Assembly (NCBI RefSeq): GCF_028863665.1 | Contig: NZ_JARBFX010000004.1 | Coordinates: 372,001 to 436,000, forward strand | Source: Aquabacter sediminis | GTDB taxonomy: Bacteria > Pseudomonadota > Alphaproteobacteria > Rhizobiales > Xanthobacteraceae | Length of the DNA: 64,000 nucleotides | Direction: 5' to 3' | Shown: positions 1 through 9,545 of the stretch, piece by piece | Layout of the letters: every line of letters starts with the position of its first letter | How positions within the stretch are numbered: position 1 is the first letter of the stretch | Position numbers and translations under genes: made by a program | The notes under the pieces: generated by a model | Database searches by the model: none | Told to the model about the DNA's origin: nothing | The model's input: the letters and a program-made list of their open reading frames with translations, nothing else

Positions 1-157
1 GCTGGGTGACGTCGCCGCGCGTTCGTCAGGCGGCTCGAGAGGGCAGGGAAGCGTATCAACGCGTTCGGTATTTTCGATTCTGCTCAGTTTGGGTCTGGTT
101 TGCAACGGCCCGGGGGGGTAACGTCCCGCGCGCTACACAAAACAGCATTTGTTCTTC
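1..157. other. left edge, no gene recognised
   Basis: These bases precede the first supported start. Two frames stay open for a while, but neither gives a recognisable protein end, so I cannot say whether an upstream gene finishes here. The promoter of the three-gene membrane/phosphatase operon may lie here or outside the window. Confidence 0.4.
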
Positions 158-904
158 ATGGCGTTTGTCAGTCGGCTCGTCTTAGTGACCTTTTTGACGC
201 TCCTCGTCGCGCTGGTGACGGTGGCTGGCGCAGCCTATTTTGCGGGCAGCAAGGTGGGCGAGGAAATCGAGACGGCCCGTGTCTCCCATCTCCTCGGCAC
301 GCTGCGCAGCGCCACGGAGGCAAACCTGTCCATTGGCCTTACGTTGGACCAGGTGTCGCTGCTGCAATCGCGCATTGAGCGGGAGAAGGTGAACGATCCT
401 TCCATCGTGGCCATCGACATCTTTAGCGCGCAAGGGCGGTTCATCTATTCCACCGATCGGGGGACCATCGGTGAGGCGGTGGATAAGTCCTGGCTGGCAA
501 GGCTGAAACAGGATGGCATCTGGCACCTGGAGGGACGGCGGGAGACGATTTTCGGCACCCACTTCGATGGCGATCTGGGGCTGGCGGGGGGCATTGCGGT
601 TACGGTTTCCGATTCCACCCGGGTCCAGCGGGTACAGACCCTCGGGTTTGCATTGGCGACCCATTCCGCCCTCATCACCGCAGCCGCTTGCCTGGTGGGC
701 GTGCTGGCGGCCATGAGCTGCGCCTATGTGATGACCCGTCCCTTCGCCCGCGTTGCCCGAATCCTGCGGGGGGAGGACATACGCCCCCATCGCGGCTGGC
801 GGCTGGAGGCCCTGGCCCTGCGAACCCGCAAGGTCTGGGAGAAGGCGGACGCGCGTGCGGAAAGCGGCATGCGGGAATTGCAGGAGCTGGACGATGCGCA
901 CTGA
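158..904 (+). CDS. Receptor-like two-pass membrane protein
   Basis: Unrecognised 248-residue membrane protein. An N-terminal transmembrane helix (about residues 6-28) is followed by a roughly 140-residue presumed periplasmic domain. A second helix (about 165-190) leads into a short, charged, probably helical cytoplasmic tail. This looks like the sensor half of a chemoreceptor or histidine kinase with no output domain. The ATG at 158 is preferred over an in-frame TTG at 149. The gene overlaps the next one by 11 bases, which indicates translational coupling. Its architecture is repeated in the next gene and in the N-terminal half of the phosphatase after that. I infer that it senses something for, or forms a complex with, that phosphatase. 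The ligand is unknown. Confidence 0.7.
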   Translation: MAFVSRLVLVTFLTLLVALVTVAGAAYFAGSKVGEEIETARVSHLLGTLRSATEANLSIGLTLDQVSLLQSRIEREKVNDPSIVAIDIFSAQGRFIYSTDRGTIGEAVDKSWLARLKQDGIWHLEGRRETIFGTHFDGDLGLAGGIAVTVSDSTRVQRVQTLGFALATHSALITAAACLVGVLAAMSCAYVMTRPFARVARILRGEDIRPHRGWRLEALALRTRKVWEKADARAESGMRELQELDDAH

Positions 905-1721
905 CCCGCAATCGCCCCCCACGGGCCGCGATCGCCTCACCTGTGCCGTGTTCGTTTTCCTGGTCACGCTCCTGGTGGGCGGGATGGCCGCTGCCCTGAT
1001 CGTGACGAGCTTCCGTCAGCGGGTCGAGAATGAGGCTCGGCGGGATGCCACGCTGATCGGCACCACAGTCGCCCGGGCTTTGGCGTCCCAGTTCGAGAAG
1101 GCGGCGCGATACGGAATTCCCCTGAAGCTGCTGCCCGGCGTGGAAGCCTATCTGGACGAGACCCTCTCGCGCACACCCGGCCTGACACGCATCGTCCTGC
1201 GCGGGCCTGACGGGCGGGAATTGAGGAGCGCCGTCGGCCCTGGTGTTGGCACGGACACCGTTTCCATGCCCATTCAGGTGGATGCCATTCAGATGGGACA
1301 GGTGGACGTGGTGACCACCCCCACCACGCTCTCATACGCCTTCGCCGATCTTAACCGCGATGCTGTCCTTGCTGTGCTGGCGTGCGCCATCGTGGGGGCG
1401 GGCGTCGCGGCGGTCTTCGCGGGCGCCAGCCTTGCCCGCTCCCGTTCTCGGCTTGTCGCCATGCTGGGTAAGACCGCGTCAGGGGATTATGACCTTGGTC
1501 CGCCCCCCGCGATTTTCAGTTTCGGGGCTGTGGGGGCCGCCTTCCTCGCCTTGCGCGCCGGGGCCCGGCGTATCCTGGAGCGGCAGGCCTCGGTGCAGGC
1601 CTACGCGGAAGAAATCCTGACCGTTGATTTCGATGGCCGGCTGCGCCCCGAGGTGGAGCGGGTGCGACGCAAGGTGCTCGCGCGGCCGGATGCCAAGAGT
1701 GAAACGCCGGGAGGCGTGTGA
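894..1721 (+). CDS. Second receptor-like membrane protein
   Basis: Unrecognised 275-residue membrane protein with the same plan as its upstream neighbour: a helix near residues 17-40, a periplasmic stretch of about 130 residues, a second helix near 155-180, and a cytoplasmic tail of about 90 residues with no catalytic motif. The ATG at 894 lies inside the end of the previous gene. The stop overlaps the start of the phosphatase gene in a TGATG arrangement, so all three are very likely cotranslated. A longer in-frame extension upstream lies wholly within the preceding gene and was rejected. It is probably an accessory sensor subunit of the phosphatase pathway, from context only. Confidence 0.7.
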   Translation: MRTDPQSPPTGRDRLTCAVFVFLVTLLVGGMAAALIVTSFRQRVENEARRDATLIGTTVARALASQFEKAARYGIPLKLLPGVEAYLDETLSRTPGLTRIVLRGPDGRELRSAVGPGVGTDTVSMPIQVDAIQMGQVDVVTTPTTLSYAFADLNRDAVLAVLACAIVGAGVAAVFAGASLARSRSRLVAMLGKTASGDYDLGPPPAIFSFGAVGAAFLALRAGARRILERQASVQAYAEEILTVDFDGRLRPEVERVRRKVLARPDAKSETPGGV

Positions 1722-3772
1722 TGTTGCTGAGAACACGCATCACCCTCCTGGTGGGCATCGGCTTCGTATCGCTGTGCCTCGCCTTCCTCGTTGCCAGCTT
1801 CGTGCGCGACCGACTGGAGCATGGCCGCTCCTCGCAGATCGCCATTTCCCTTCAAGGCTCGCTTTGGACGGAGATTGTCGAGGCCCAGGTCTCCGATCTC
1901 GATCAGATCCTCGCCGAAATGGAAGCCTCCTCCTTTGCCATGGGGGCGTTGGGCGTGGGCGACCGTGAGCGGGTGCTCCAGGAGCTGAAGGAGCTGGGTT
2001 ACGAGGAGGATATCCCCAACCTCGCGCTCGAGGTGGTAGACCAGCGGCGGGACGTTACCTTCAGCCTCGGCGATGCCTTCGGACGTGGCATTCTGGATGC
2101 GGGCGCCCTTGATCGGGCGCTGTCCGGCCGCGCTGTCGGCGGTCTTCGGTCGGTCTCCGCAACCGAGATCCTCGTGGTCGCCTCGCGCACGCTTACCCTG
2201 CCCGGTCGAGGGAGCGTGGTGGTGGTGCTTGCGCGCGACGCGCGGGTGGCGGTGAACCGTTTCGCCTCCAGTCTCGGTGCCGTCGCCACCTTGGTGTCGC
2301 TGCGTGGGCGCACGGTGGACACCTCCGACGAGGTCTTCTGGCGGCAAGCCGATCTTGCCGTTTCGCCCCGTGTCCCGCTTTACGAGCAGGTGGTGCTGGG
2401 ACCGCGCACCTATTCCATGACCACCATCCCGGTGGACGACCTGGCCGGCTCCATCGTCGGGGCGGTGGTCAGCCTGAAGGACGAGACCGCAGAATGGGAA
2501 GCGCAATCCCTCTTGCGCCGCACCGCCATCTTCATAAGCCTGGCGCTGGTGGTGTTCGGCCTTATCGGCCTTTACACCTTCCTCTGGTACAGCTTCCGTC
2601 CGCTTGAAAATGCCATTGAGGTGCTCCAGGCGCTCTCCCGGGGCGACACGTCGGTCACCCTCGACCGCACCGGGGCCGATGAGATCGGCCGGATCGCCCA
2701 GGCGGTGGTGGGCTTGCGGGCCAATGCCCAGGCCCTCACCGAAAGCCGCCGTCAGCGCGAGCGTGTGCGCCGTCGGCAGGAGGCGGTGATCTCCACCGAA
2801 TTGAAGGCCCTGGCCGACGCCATCGATCCCACCGACCGGGAAGAAGTCCTGGCTTTGCTCGCCCGTCCCGAGGCGAGCGAGGGCGACGACGAGCTCCGCC
2901 GGGTGGCGCGGGTGCTGCACGATTTGTCCCGGCGCATCGTCGAGCAATATACGCGCCTGTCCTCCATGGTGGTGGAACTGCGCGAAGCCCTGATCACCAA
3001 GACCAAGCTGGCTGGCCTGCAGCAAGAGCTGGAAATCGCCCGGCAAGTGCAACTCGCCATCCTGCCCAAGGAGTTTCCCCCCGATCCCCGCGTGATGGTG
3101 GACGGCCATATGACCCCGGCTCGCGAGGTGGGCGGAGACTTCTACGATTATTTCTTCATCGACCGCTCAACGCTCGGCTTCGTGGTGGCAGACGTCTCGG
3201 GCAAGGGGGTTCCCGCGGCGCTCTTCATGGCCATTTCGCGCACCTTGTTGCGCTCGACTGCCATGTTTGAGCGCTCCCCTTCCAGCAGCGTGCGCCGCCT
3301 CAATGACCTCCTGGCGGTGGAGAACGACCAGATGCTGTTCGTGACGCTGTTCTATGGCGTCATCGACCTGGACACCGGCCGCTGCACCTATGTGAATGCC
3401 GGCCACAATCCGCCCTATCGCATCTCCCGGGAGGGCAAGGTTGAGGCGCTGCCCACCACCAAGGGCATGGCGGTGGCGGTGATGGAAGGCTTCGTCTATG
3501 CCGAGCGTGAGATCCAGTTGGAGCCGGGGGATACCCTGGTCCTCTTCACCGACGGCGTGACCGAGGCGTTCGACATTGACGACGAGCCGTATGGCGAGAA
3601 GCGCCTGGAAGCTCTGCTCGCCTCCGGGATTCACGAGCGGCCGGTGCCGCAGGTGGAAAACGACGTGCTCGCCTCCATCCGCGCCTTCGAGCGCGGCGCC
3701 CCCCAGGCCGACGACATCACCTTGCTCACGCTCCGCTATTTCGGCGGGCATGGTCCGCGCATTACGCATTAG
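1721..3772 (+). CDS. Membrane-anchored HAMP/PP2C (SpoIIE/RsbU-type) phosphatase
   Basis: Protein serine phosphatase of 683 residues. It has an N-terminal transmembrane helix, a periplasmic sensor domain to about residue 260, a second helix (about 268-290), a HAMP segment with a following coiled linker (about 290-430), and a C-terminal PP2C-like domain. The phosphatase signatures are visible: GGDFYDYF with VVADVSGKGVPAALFM (metal-binding aspartates), VNAGHNPPY, LVLFTDGVTEA and QADDITLL. Family members usually dephosphorylate an anti-anti-sigma factor in a partner-switching pathway. No anti-sigma or STAS gene is present in the window, so the target is unknown. The start ATG overlaps the previous stop. 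Confidence 0.88.
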   Translation: MLLRTRITLLVGIGFVSLCLAFLVASFVRDRLEHGRSSQIAISLQGSLWTEIVEAQVSDLDQILAEMEASSFAMGALGVGDRERVLQELKELGYEEDIPNLALEVVDQRRDVTFSLGDAFGRGILDAGALDRALSGRAVGGLRSVSATEILVVASRTLTLPGRGSVVVVLARDARVAVNRFASSLGAVATLVSLRGRTVDTSDEVFWRQADLAVSPRVPLYEQVVLGPRTYSMTTIPVDDLAGSIVGAVVSLKDETAEWEAQSLLRRTAIFISLALVVFGLIGLYTFLWYSFRPLENAIEVLQALSRGDTSVTLDRTGADEIGRIAQAVVGLRANAQALTESRRQRERVRRRQEAVISTELKALADAIDPTDREEVLALLARPEASEGDDELRRVARVLHDLSRRIVEQYTRLSSMVVELREALITKTKLAGLQQELEIARQVQLAILPKEFPPDPRVMVDGHMTPAREVGGDFYDYFFIDRSTLGFVVADVSGKGVPAALFMAISRTLLRSTAMFERSPSSSVRRLNDLLAVENDQMLFVTLFYGVIDLDTGRCTYVNAGHNPPYRISREGKVEALPTTKGMAVAVMEGFVYAEREIQLEPGDTLVLFTDGVTEAFDIDDEPYGEKRLEALLASGIHERPVPQVENDVLASIRAFERGAPQADDITLLTLRYFGGHGPRITH

Positions 3773-3890
3773 AAGCGCGGCGCGCGGTGGGCTAGAAGGG
3801 ATGGAATCCAATGGTGCGCCCAGGACCGGGTAAGCGGTCGCCTCGCCAGCCGGCTGCGGCCGTGAAACGTGTGCCCGTGCCGGAATAAGG

Positions 3891-5147
3891 GTGACGTCCC
3901 AAGCAGGCGGCACCCGGGAGAGACGCGTGAGCCTTGCTGCCCCTTCAGCCGCCGTGCCCGAGCGCGAGATCGCGACCATCTCGGCCGTCGGGACCGCCCA
4001 TTTCGTCAGCCACGTCCTGCAGCTCGCCCTGGCGCCGCTCTTCATCGGCATGCGCAGCGACCTCAACGTCTCCTTCACGGATCTCGGCCTGCTGCTCTCG
4101 GTGTTCTACCTGTTCTCGGGAACCGGACAGGTGCTGGCGGGGGTGCTCGTGGACCGGTTCGGCGCCGACCGGCTGCTGATCGCCGGCATGGTGCTCCAGT
4201 CCGCTTCCATGGCCGGTCTGGGACTTGCGCCCTCCTATGCAGCCATGCTGCCGCTCGCGGCTCTCGCCGGCCTCGGCAACAGCGTCTATCACCCGGCCGA
4301 CCTTTCCATTCTCAGCCATCGGGTCCGCTCCGAGCGTCTGGGACGGGCGTTTGCGGCGCATGTGATCGCGGGCAATCTCGGCTTTGCCGTCTCCCCCATC
4401 GCCTCCGGCTTCCTGGCGCTCATGTTCGGCTGGCGCACGGCCCTCATGATCCTGGGCCTGACCTGCCTGACCATCGCCTGCGGCCTGCTGCTGGCGCGCC
4501 CGCTGCTGAAGACACAGACCCACGCGGCGCGCGCGGCCGCCCATCCGGATGGACTTCCCGCCATCAGCTTCGCCCACGTGCTGATGACGCCCGTGGTGCT
4601 TCTGGCCTTCCTGTACTTCCTGTCCTCGGCCATGGCGCTGGTGGGGGTGCAGTCCTTTTCGATCACCGCCTTGCAGGAAGGCTATGGCTTCTCCGCCTCC
4701 CTCGCGGCTCTGGCGATCGGCTGCTATCAGCTCGCAACCATTGTCGGCGTCTCCATCGGCGGCGTGCTGGCTGACCGGGCGACACATCACCATCGGGTGG
4801 CGATGGCGGGATTGGCGCTGGCAACAGTGACCTGCGCCAGCATCGGGATGGCGGTACATCCCACCTGGATGACGGTGGCTCTGATTTCGGGCATCGGCCT
4901 GTTCTTCGGCCTCACCATGCCGTCGCGGGACGTGCTGGTGCGCCGGGCCGCGCCGGTCGGGGCCACGGGCAAGGTGTTCGGCGTGGTCTATTCCGGGTTC
5001 GACATAGGCTCGCTGCTGGGGCCGCTGATCTATGGCGTGCTGCTCGACCACCATATGAACCAGGCGGTGTTCCTCGCGGCCTCCGTGCCGCTTGCCTTCT
5101 GCATCCTGGCCGTGCTGGGCGTGGGTGGGCGCCAGCGGCGGTCCTGA
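3891..5147 (+). CDS. MFS transporter, fosmidomycin-resistance (Fsr)-like
   Basis: Inner-membrane major facilitator superfamily protein of 418 residues with about 12 hydrophobic helices. Helices 2-3 carry the MFS loop signature around GVLVDRFGADRLL, and a related GGVLADRATHHH stretch opens the second half. The early AHFVSHVLQLALAPLF segment and the overall layout resemble the fosmidomycin-resistance/cyanate-permease branch of exporters. The substrate cannot be read from sequence. The start is a GTG at 3891; another GTG at 3927 is possible. It ends 4 bases before the convergent FAD dehydrogenase gene. The 118 bases before it show no clear terminator or promoter. Confidence 0.8.
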   Translation: MTSQAGGTRERRVSLAAPSAAVPEREIATISAVGTAHFVSHVLQLALAPLFIGMRSDLNVSFTDLGLLLSVFYLFSGTGQVLAGVLVDRFGADRLLIAGMVLQSASMAGLGLAPSYAAMLPLAALAGLGNSVYHPADLSILSHRVRSERLGRAFAAHVIAGNLGFAVSPIASGFLALMFGWRTALMILGLTCLTIACGLLLARPLLKTQTHAARAAAHPDGLPAISFAHVLMTPVVLLAFLYFLSSAMALVGVQSFSITALQEGYGFSASLAALAIGCYQLATIVGVSIGGVLADRATHHHRVAMAGLALATVTCASIGMAVHPTWMTVALISGIGLFFGLTMPSRDVLVRRAAPVGATGKVFGVVYSGFDIGSLLGPLIYGVLLDHHMNQAVFLAASVPLAFCILAVLGVGGRQRRS

Positions 5148-5151
5148 CGGG

Positions 5152-6600
5152 TCAGCCCATCAGCACCTTTCCGGGATTGAGCAGCCCGCGTGGGTCGATC
5201 GCGGCCTTCAGGCGCGCCATGAGGTCGAGCGCCACCTTGTCCTTGTAGCGCACCAACTCCTCACGCTTAAGCAGGCCGATGCCGTGCTCGGCGGAGATGG
5301 AGCCGTCCATCTGCGCCACCAGATCGTGCACGATGCGGTTGAACCCCTCCCAGGAGGCGAGGAAGGCGGCCTTGTCCATGCCCACCGGCTGGCTGAGATT
5401 GAAGTGAATGTTGCCGTCGCCCACATGGCCGAAGGCGCAGACCCGCACGCCGGGCATGTGCGCCTCGCACCGCCGGCTCGCCTCCACGACGAAATCGGCG
5501 ACGCAGGAGACGGGCACCGATACATCGTGCTTGATGGAGCCGCCCTCGAATTTCTGCGCCTCCGACATATTCTCCCGCAGCGCCCAGAGCCCGTCGGCCT
5601 GGCTTTCGCTGGCGGCAATCACCGCATCCTCGATTTCGCCGGCCTCCAGGGCATCGCCCAGCACGGCCTCCGCAAGGCCGGAAAGGTCGTCGCGGGCGCG
5701 GGGGGAGGTGAGCTCGATGAGGGCATAGAAGGGATGCGTGCCCTGGAGCGCGCGCACCATGCCGGGCATGTGGCGCAGCACCGTCTCCATGCCGAAGGCG
5801 GGGATCATCTCGAAGCCCGTGAGGGCATCCGCCGCCTCGGACCGCACGCGCTCGAACAGGCGCAGCACCAGATGGGGATCGGGGACGCCGGCGAGCACCG
5901 TCGCCCGCTGGCGCGGCTTGGGATAGAGGCGCAGCACGGCGGCGGTGATGAGACCCAGGGTTCCTTCCGAGCCGATGAACAGGTCTTTCAGGTCGTAGCC
6001 CGTATTGTCCTTGCGCAGCCGGGAGAGGCCGTTCCAGACGTCGCCGTTTGCCAGCACCACTTCCAGGCCCAGCGTCAGCTCGCGCGTATTGCCATAGCGC
6101 AGCACGGCGGTGCCGCCGGCATTGGAGGCGAGATTGCCGCCGATGCGGCAGGACCCCTCGGAGGCGATGGACAGGGGAAAGAGACACCCGGCTTCCGCGG
6201 CAGCCTGCTGGACGGCATGCAGCGTGCAGCCCGCTTCCGCAGTGAGGGTATAGTCGCTGGCATCCAGCCGACGGATGCGGTCGAGCCGCTGGAGCGAGAT
6301 CACCATGCCGCCCAGCGGTACCTGCCCGCCCACGAGCCCGGTATTGCCGCCCTGCGGCACCATGGGAATGCCCGCCTCGGCGCAGGCCGCGACGCAGAAG
6401 GCCACCTCCTCGGTGCTTCCCGGGCGGAGCACGGCCGGCGCGACACCCCGGAACAGGCCACGGTCTTCCATCAGATAGGGCGCCATCTCGGCGGCTTCCA
6501 CGATCACGTGGCGCGCGCCGATACGGGCTGCGATGCGCTCGAGAACGGGGGCGGTGATTTCGGCGGGGAGATGAAGGGGGGCGGGGGCGTGGCTCGACAT
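5152..6600 (-). CDS. FAD-binding 2-hydroxyacid dehydrogenase (GlcD/D-2-hydroxyglutarate family)
   Basis: Flavin-dependent oxidase/dehydrogenase of 482 residues. The N-terminal FAD-binding (FAD_binding_4) domain contains PQGGNTGLVGGQVP, SEGSCRIGGNLASNAGGTAVL and GSEGTLGLITAAVL. The C-terminal FAD-oxidase domain carries VCAFGHVGDGNIHFN and the closing SAEHGIGLLKRE ... LNPGKVL. This is the family of glycolate oxidase subunit GlcD, D-lactate dehydrogenase and D-2-hydroxyglutarate dehydrogenase. Substrate specificity is not resolvable here, and glcE or glcF partners are absent. The start ATG at 6600 gives the standard N terminus. It is convergent with the MFS gene. Confidence 0.88.
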   Translation of the reverse strand: MSSHAPAPLHLPAEITAPVLERIAARIGARHVIVEAAEMAPYLMEDRGLFRGVAPAVLRPGSTEEVAFCVAACAEAGIPMVPQGGNTGLVGGQVPLGGMVISLQRLDRIRRLDASDYTLTAEAGCTLHAVQQAAAEAGCLFPLSIASEGSCRIGGNLASNAGGTAVLRYGNTRELTLGLEVVLANGDVWNGLSRLRKDNTGYDLKDLFIGSEGTLGLITAAVLRLYPKPRQRATVLAGVPDPHLVLRLFERVRSEAADALTGFEMIPAFGMETVLRHMPGMVRALQGTHPFYALIELTSPRARDDLSGLAEAVLGDALEAGEIEDAVIAASESQADGLWALRENMSEAQKFEGGSIKHDVSVPVSCVADFVVEASRRCEAHMPGVRVCAFGHVGDGNIHFNLSQPVGMDKAAFLASWEGFNRIVHDLVAQMDGSISAEHGIGLLKREELVRYKDKVALDLMARLKAAIDPRGLLNPGKVLMG

Positions 6601-6644
6601 GGGCGGGAGACTGGATCAGGGACCTGCCCATCGCAAGCGGAACC

Positions 6645-7214
6645 TTAAGGGGTCCCTTCCACGCCAAGGCGAACGGCGAGGCGCGCCATCGTGCGGCGGA
6701 ACACATCCGGCTCGTCCAATGCCCGCGCCAGCACCAGCGCGCCCTGGATCGCCAGGACAGCCTCTTCTGCGTCCGCAGAGGCGGCATCGGCCGGGCGGCC
6801 GGCCCGCACGAGGGCGTCAGCGAGCGCCGCGGTCCAGCGCACGAAATAGTCCTTCACCGCCGCCGCAAACCGATCGCGCGCTTCCACCAGGGCGAAGACA
6901 CCCACCAGGCACACCCGGTTGCCGGATCGGAAATAGGCATCCACGCCCCGAATCATATGGGCGATGGCTGCGTCTGGGTCCGGATCGCTCCGCAGCGGCG
7001 CATAGATTTCGGTCTCGAACCAGGCGTCAATATGGGCGAGCACGGCCTGCGCCATCTCCTCTTTCCCGCCGGGGAAGAAATGATAGAGGCTTCCCTTGCC
7101 AAGTCCTGTCCGCGCCGAAATCACGGACAGGCTGGCGCCTTCATAGCCGTGCTCCCGGAATACCTCGCCGAGGAGGGGAAGCACGTCGGAACGCTCATGG
7201 ACGGTGCGCGCCAT
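6645..7214 (-). CDS. TetR/AcrR family repressor
   Basis: Transcriptional regulator of 189 residues. The helix-turn-helix near residues 25-46 reads ASLSVISARTGLGKGSLYHF, typical of TetR proteins. The C-terminal ligand-binding half is helical and includes a cysteine near VCLVGVFALVEARDR, as in the AcuR/YxaF-like branch. The ATG at 7214 overlaps the stop of the upstream DUF1348 gene (TGATG), so the two are cotranscribed and translationally coupled. Its likely target is the palindrome at 7708-7723 in front of that gene, which would make it an autorepressor. The inducer is unknown; by analogy with related regulators an electrophile or solvent is plausible. Confidence 0.85.
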   Translation of the reverse strand: MARTVHERSDVLPLLGEVFREHGYEGASLSVISARTGLGKGSLYHFFPGGKEEMAQAVLAHIDAWFETEIYAPLRSDPDPDAAIAHMIRGVDAYFRSGNRVCLVGVFALVEARDRFAAAVKDYFVRWTAALADALVRAGRPADAASADAEEAVLAIQGALVLARALDEPDVFRRTMARLAVRLGVEGTP

Positions 7215-7678
7215 CAAAGTCCAAGTTCGGTGAGGCCGGGATGGTCGGCGGGGCGGGGGCCCTTGGGCCACAGGAACTTGCGCTCTTCGGCCGAGATCGG
7301 GACATCATTGATGCTCGCCTGCCGCCACCGCATCAAGCCGGCTTCGTCAAACTCCCAATTCTCATTGCCATAGGCGCGGAACCAGGCGCCTTCCGCCGTG
7401 CGGTACTCGTACTGGAAACGCACGGCAATGCGGTTGTCGTGGAACGCCCACAATTCCTTGATGAGGCGATAGTCGAGCTCCTTCGCCCACTTGCCGGCCA
7501 GGAAGGTGACGATCGCGTCGCGCCCGGCCAGAAACTCGGAGCGGTTCCGCCAGATGCTGTCCTCGGTATAGGCCAGCGAGACCCTCACCGGGTCCTGATG
7601 GTTCCAGGCATCCTCTGCCATTTGGACCTTCTGACGTGCCGTTTCGAACGTGAATGGCGGGAGGGGAGGGCGAGACAT
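7214..7678 (-). CDS. DUF1348 / NTF2-like (SnoaL-fold) protein
   Basis: Small cytosolic protein of 154 residues of the DUF1348 group within the NTF2-like/SnoaL fold. Recognisable conserved stretches are [57 protein letters not shown] and [19 protein letters not shown]. Family members are often induced with TetR-controlled stress genes, but the reaction is not established. The ATG at 7678 is chosen; an ATG at 7684 and a longer frame to 7696 are alternatives. It is the first gene of a two-gene operon with its TetR regulator, and an operator-like palindrome lies just upstream. Confidence 0.82.
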   Translation of the reverse strand: MSRPPLPPFTFETARQKVQMAEDAWNHQDPVRVSLAYTEDSIWRNRSEFLAGRDAIVTFLAGKWAKELDYRLIKELWAFHDNRIAVRFQYEYRTAEGAWFRAYGNENWEFDEAGLMRWRQASINDVPISAEERKFLWPKGPRPADHPGLTELGL

Positions 7679-7707
7679 GGGCATTCTCCGTACCAATAAG
7701 ACTTTTC

Positions 7708-7723
7708 TGTACCAAATGGTACA
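7708..7723. promoter_or_regulatory. Candidate TetR operator
   Basis: Perfect inverted repeat TGTACC-AAAT-GGTACA, 30 bases before the DUF1348 start. A further TACCAA half-site lies at 7691-7696. It sits in the divergent promoter region between DUF1348/tetR and the OhrR-like gene. Position and symmetry fit a TetR autoregulatory site; binding is inferred. Confidence 0.6.
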
Positions 7724-7858
7724 TTCGCGGATGGCCCTGTCAAGGGGCAGCGTCTGCTGGGCTTGCCGCCCCCAGCTCTGGCAGGTCGATCGCGTACGAC
7801 CTATATTGGGGAAGGCGGCAAACTCTCAGGGGGCCGCATCTGAATGAGGAATGGCCGG

Positions 7859-8317
7859 ATGGCCGATGATCACTTGCGCCTGGCGGACTTTCTCTGCTTT
7901 GCCGTCTATTCCGCGAACCACGCTTTCAACCGCGTCTACAAGCCGCTGCTGGACGAACTGGGCCTGACCTATCCGCAATATCTGGCCATGGTCGTCCTGT
8001 GGGAGAAGGATGGACAGACCGTGGGCGAGATCGGCGAGCGGCTGTTCCTGGAATCGTCCACGCTAACGCCGCTCCTGAAGCGCCTGGAGGCGAACGGGCT
8101 GGTGAACCGCTTCCGCGATGCCAGGGACGAGCGGGTGGTGCGGGTCAGCCTCACGGACGCGGGGCGTGCCCTTCGCGCCAAGGCGGCCGATGTGCCGCCC
8201 TGCATCTTCGCCGCCACGGGGGGCAAGATGGAGGATCTGGTTCGGCTGAAGGACGAGCTGGTGGCGTTGCGTGAGACACTCGGCGAGGCCGGCCCCAATG
8301 AAGGGAGCCGCGGCTGA
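7859..8317 (+). CDS. ohrR: OhrR-type MarR family regulator
   Basis: Winged-helix repressor of 152 residues matching the organic-peroxide sensor OhrR. The N-terminal [20 protein letters not shown] has the conserved reactive cysteine followed by the YS/Y pair, then [19 protein letters not shown] and the DNA-binding segment [16 protein letters not shown] with the wing RDARDERVV. Oxidation of that cysteine by organic hydroperoxide releases DNA in characterised OhrR proteins. The usual partner ohr (hydroperoxide reductase) is not next to it, which is slightly unusual. The ATG at 7859 has GAGGAA upstream; an in-frame ATG at 7844 is equally possible. It is divergent from DUF1348/tetR. Confidence 0.83.
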   Translation: MADDHLRLADFLCFAVYSANHAFNRVYKPLLDELGLTYPQYLAMVVLWEKDGQTVGEIGERLFLESSTLTPLLKRLEANGLVNRFRDARDERVVRVSLTDAGRALRAKAADVPPCIFAATGGKMEDLVRLKDELVALRETLGEAGPNEGSRG

Positions 8318-8344
8318 CGCGCCGTCGCCGCCCGAGGGTGCGTG

Positions 8345-9304
8345 TCAGCGCGGCGGTGCGCGCGTAATGGCGCTGGCGAGCGGCGTGCCGCAGCCGGAGG
8401 CAGCCGCCTCACTCAAGGCGCGTGCCGCACGGTTCTCGGCCCGTCCCCGCACGGCCTCCTGGTGGATGGAATAGAGGCCAGCGCCCACCACCAGGACCGC
8501 CCCCACGCTCGCCCAGCCATCCGGCGTGTGGCCGAAGACGAAATAGCCCACCACCAGTGCCAGAGGCACCAGCACGTAACGCAGTGGCGAGACGGCCCGC
8601 ACGGGCGCATTGCGGAAGGCGTAGACGAGGCAGAGCGTCCCGGCCGCATAGCAGATGCCGGACCCCGCCATGTAGAGGAGCGAGGTCAGGTCTGGCCACG
8701 TCCAAGGATGCATGATGGCAAACAGCAGCCCGGTGACCGAAAGCACCACGGAGCTGGAAAAGGAGATGACTGTGGCCGGCACGGCGGCCGCGATGGAGCG
8801 CGTGCCGATGTCTCGGATGGAGCCGAACAAGGCCGCCAGCAGGGGCAGCAGGGCCAGCATGTCGAATGTGCTGGGATCGGGATGGGTGACGATCACCGCG
8901 CCCGCAAAGCCCACGATGATCGCGCACCAGCGCTTGAAGGAGACGTTCTCACCCAACATGGGCACCGCGAGGGCCGTGGTGATGAGCGGCGCGGCCATGT
9001 AGATGGTGGTGGAAGTGGCGATCGGCAGCACGGCCAAGGCCACCACGTAGGTATAGGTGGTGGCGGAATCGAGCGCGGAGCGGATGGCGACCTTCCGTCC
9101 AAATGCATGGCGCACGTTCCGGATGTCGCCGGTGACCACCAGCAAGGCGAACAGAAGCGCGCCCGCCATGATGGAGCGAATGCCGATGACTTCGGCCACC
9201 GGCAGCTTGGCGGTGGCGAGCTTCATGAAGGTATCGTTGCCCATGAACAGCACCATGGACGTGATCATCGCCACGATGCCGCGCATGACAGGACTGAAAG
9301 CCAC
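8345..9304 (-). CDS. EamA/DMT superfamily transporter
   Basis: Inner-membrane protein of 319 residues with about ten hydrophobic helices in two EamA repeats, the drug/metabolite transporter plan (RhaT/YdcZ-like permeases). The first repeat contains [20 protein letters not shown] and the second [20 protein letters not shown] with a GxxxxxG-rich last helix. These proteins usually export small metabolites or amino acids; the substrate is unknown. The start is the GTG at 9304, placed 8 bases after GAGGAG; an ATG at 9286 is the alternative. It is convergent with the OhrR-like gene, 27 bases apart. About 240 bases upstream toward moaA hold no recognisable gene. Confidence 0.82.
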   Translation of the reverse strand: MAFSPVMRGIVAMITSMVLFMGNDTFMKLATAKLPVAEVIGIRSIMAGALLFALLVVTGDIRNVRHAFGRKVAIRSALDSATTYTYVVALAVLPIATSTTIYMAAPLITTALAVPMLGENVSFKRWCAIIVGFAGAVIVTHPDPSTFDMLALLPLLAALFGSIRDIGTRSIAAAVPATVISFSSSVVLSVTGLLFAIMHPWTWPDLTSLLYMAGSGICYAAGTLCLVYAFRNAPVRAVSPLRYVLVPLALVVGYFVFGHTPDGWASVGAVLVVGAGLYSIHQEAVRGRAENRAARALSEAAASGCGTPLASAITRAPPR

Positions 9305-9545
9305 CGGAACGTCTCCTCGCGGCCTACGCTCAGATTGGGGCGCGGGCCAAAGCCCGGCGCCGCGCGAGAAGCCGATGGCGCTTTCTAACCGATTTGGCGG
9401 CTTGGCGCCGTTGCGGAAAAGGCTGGTCGCGGTCCCCAGCCCGTCGCCTGCGGCATGGGTCCGCCATGCCGGCGCCGCAATCCCGAACGGGCAGTTAAGC
9501 CTTTGGGGATACGGAGAAAGTCGTCAAGCTTGGGAGAGGTAGAAC

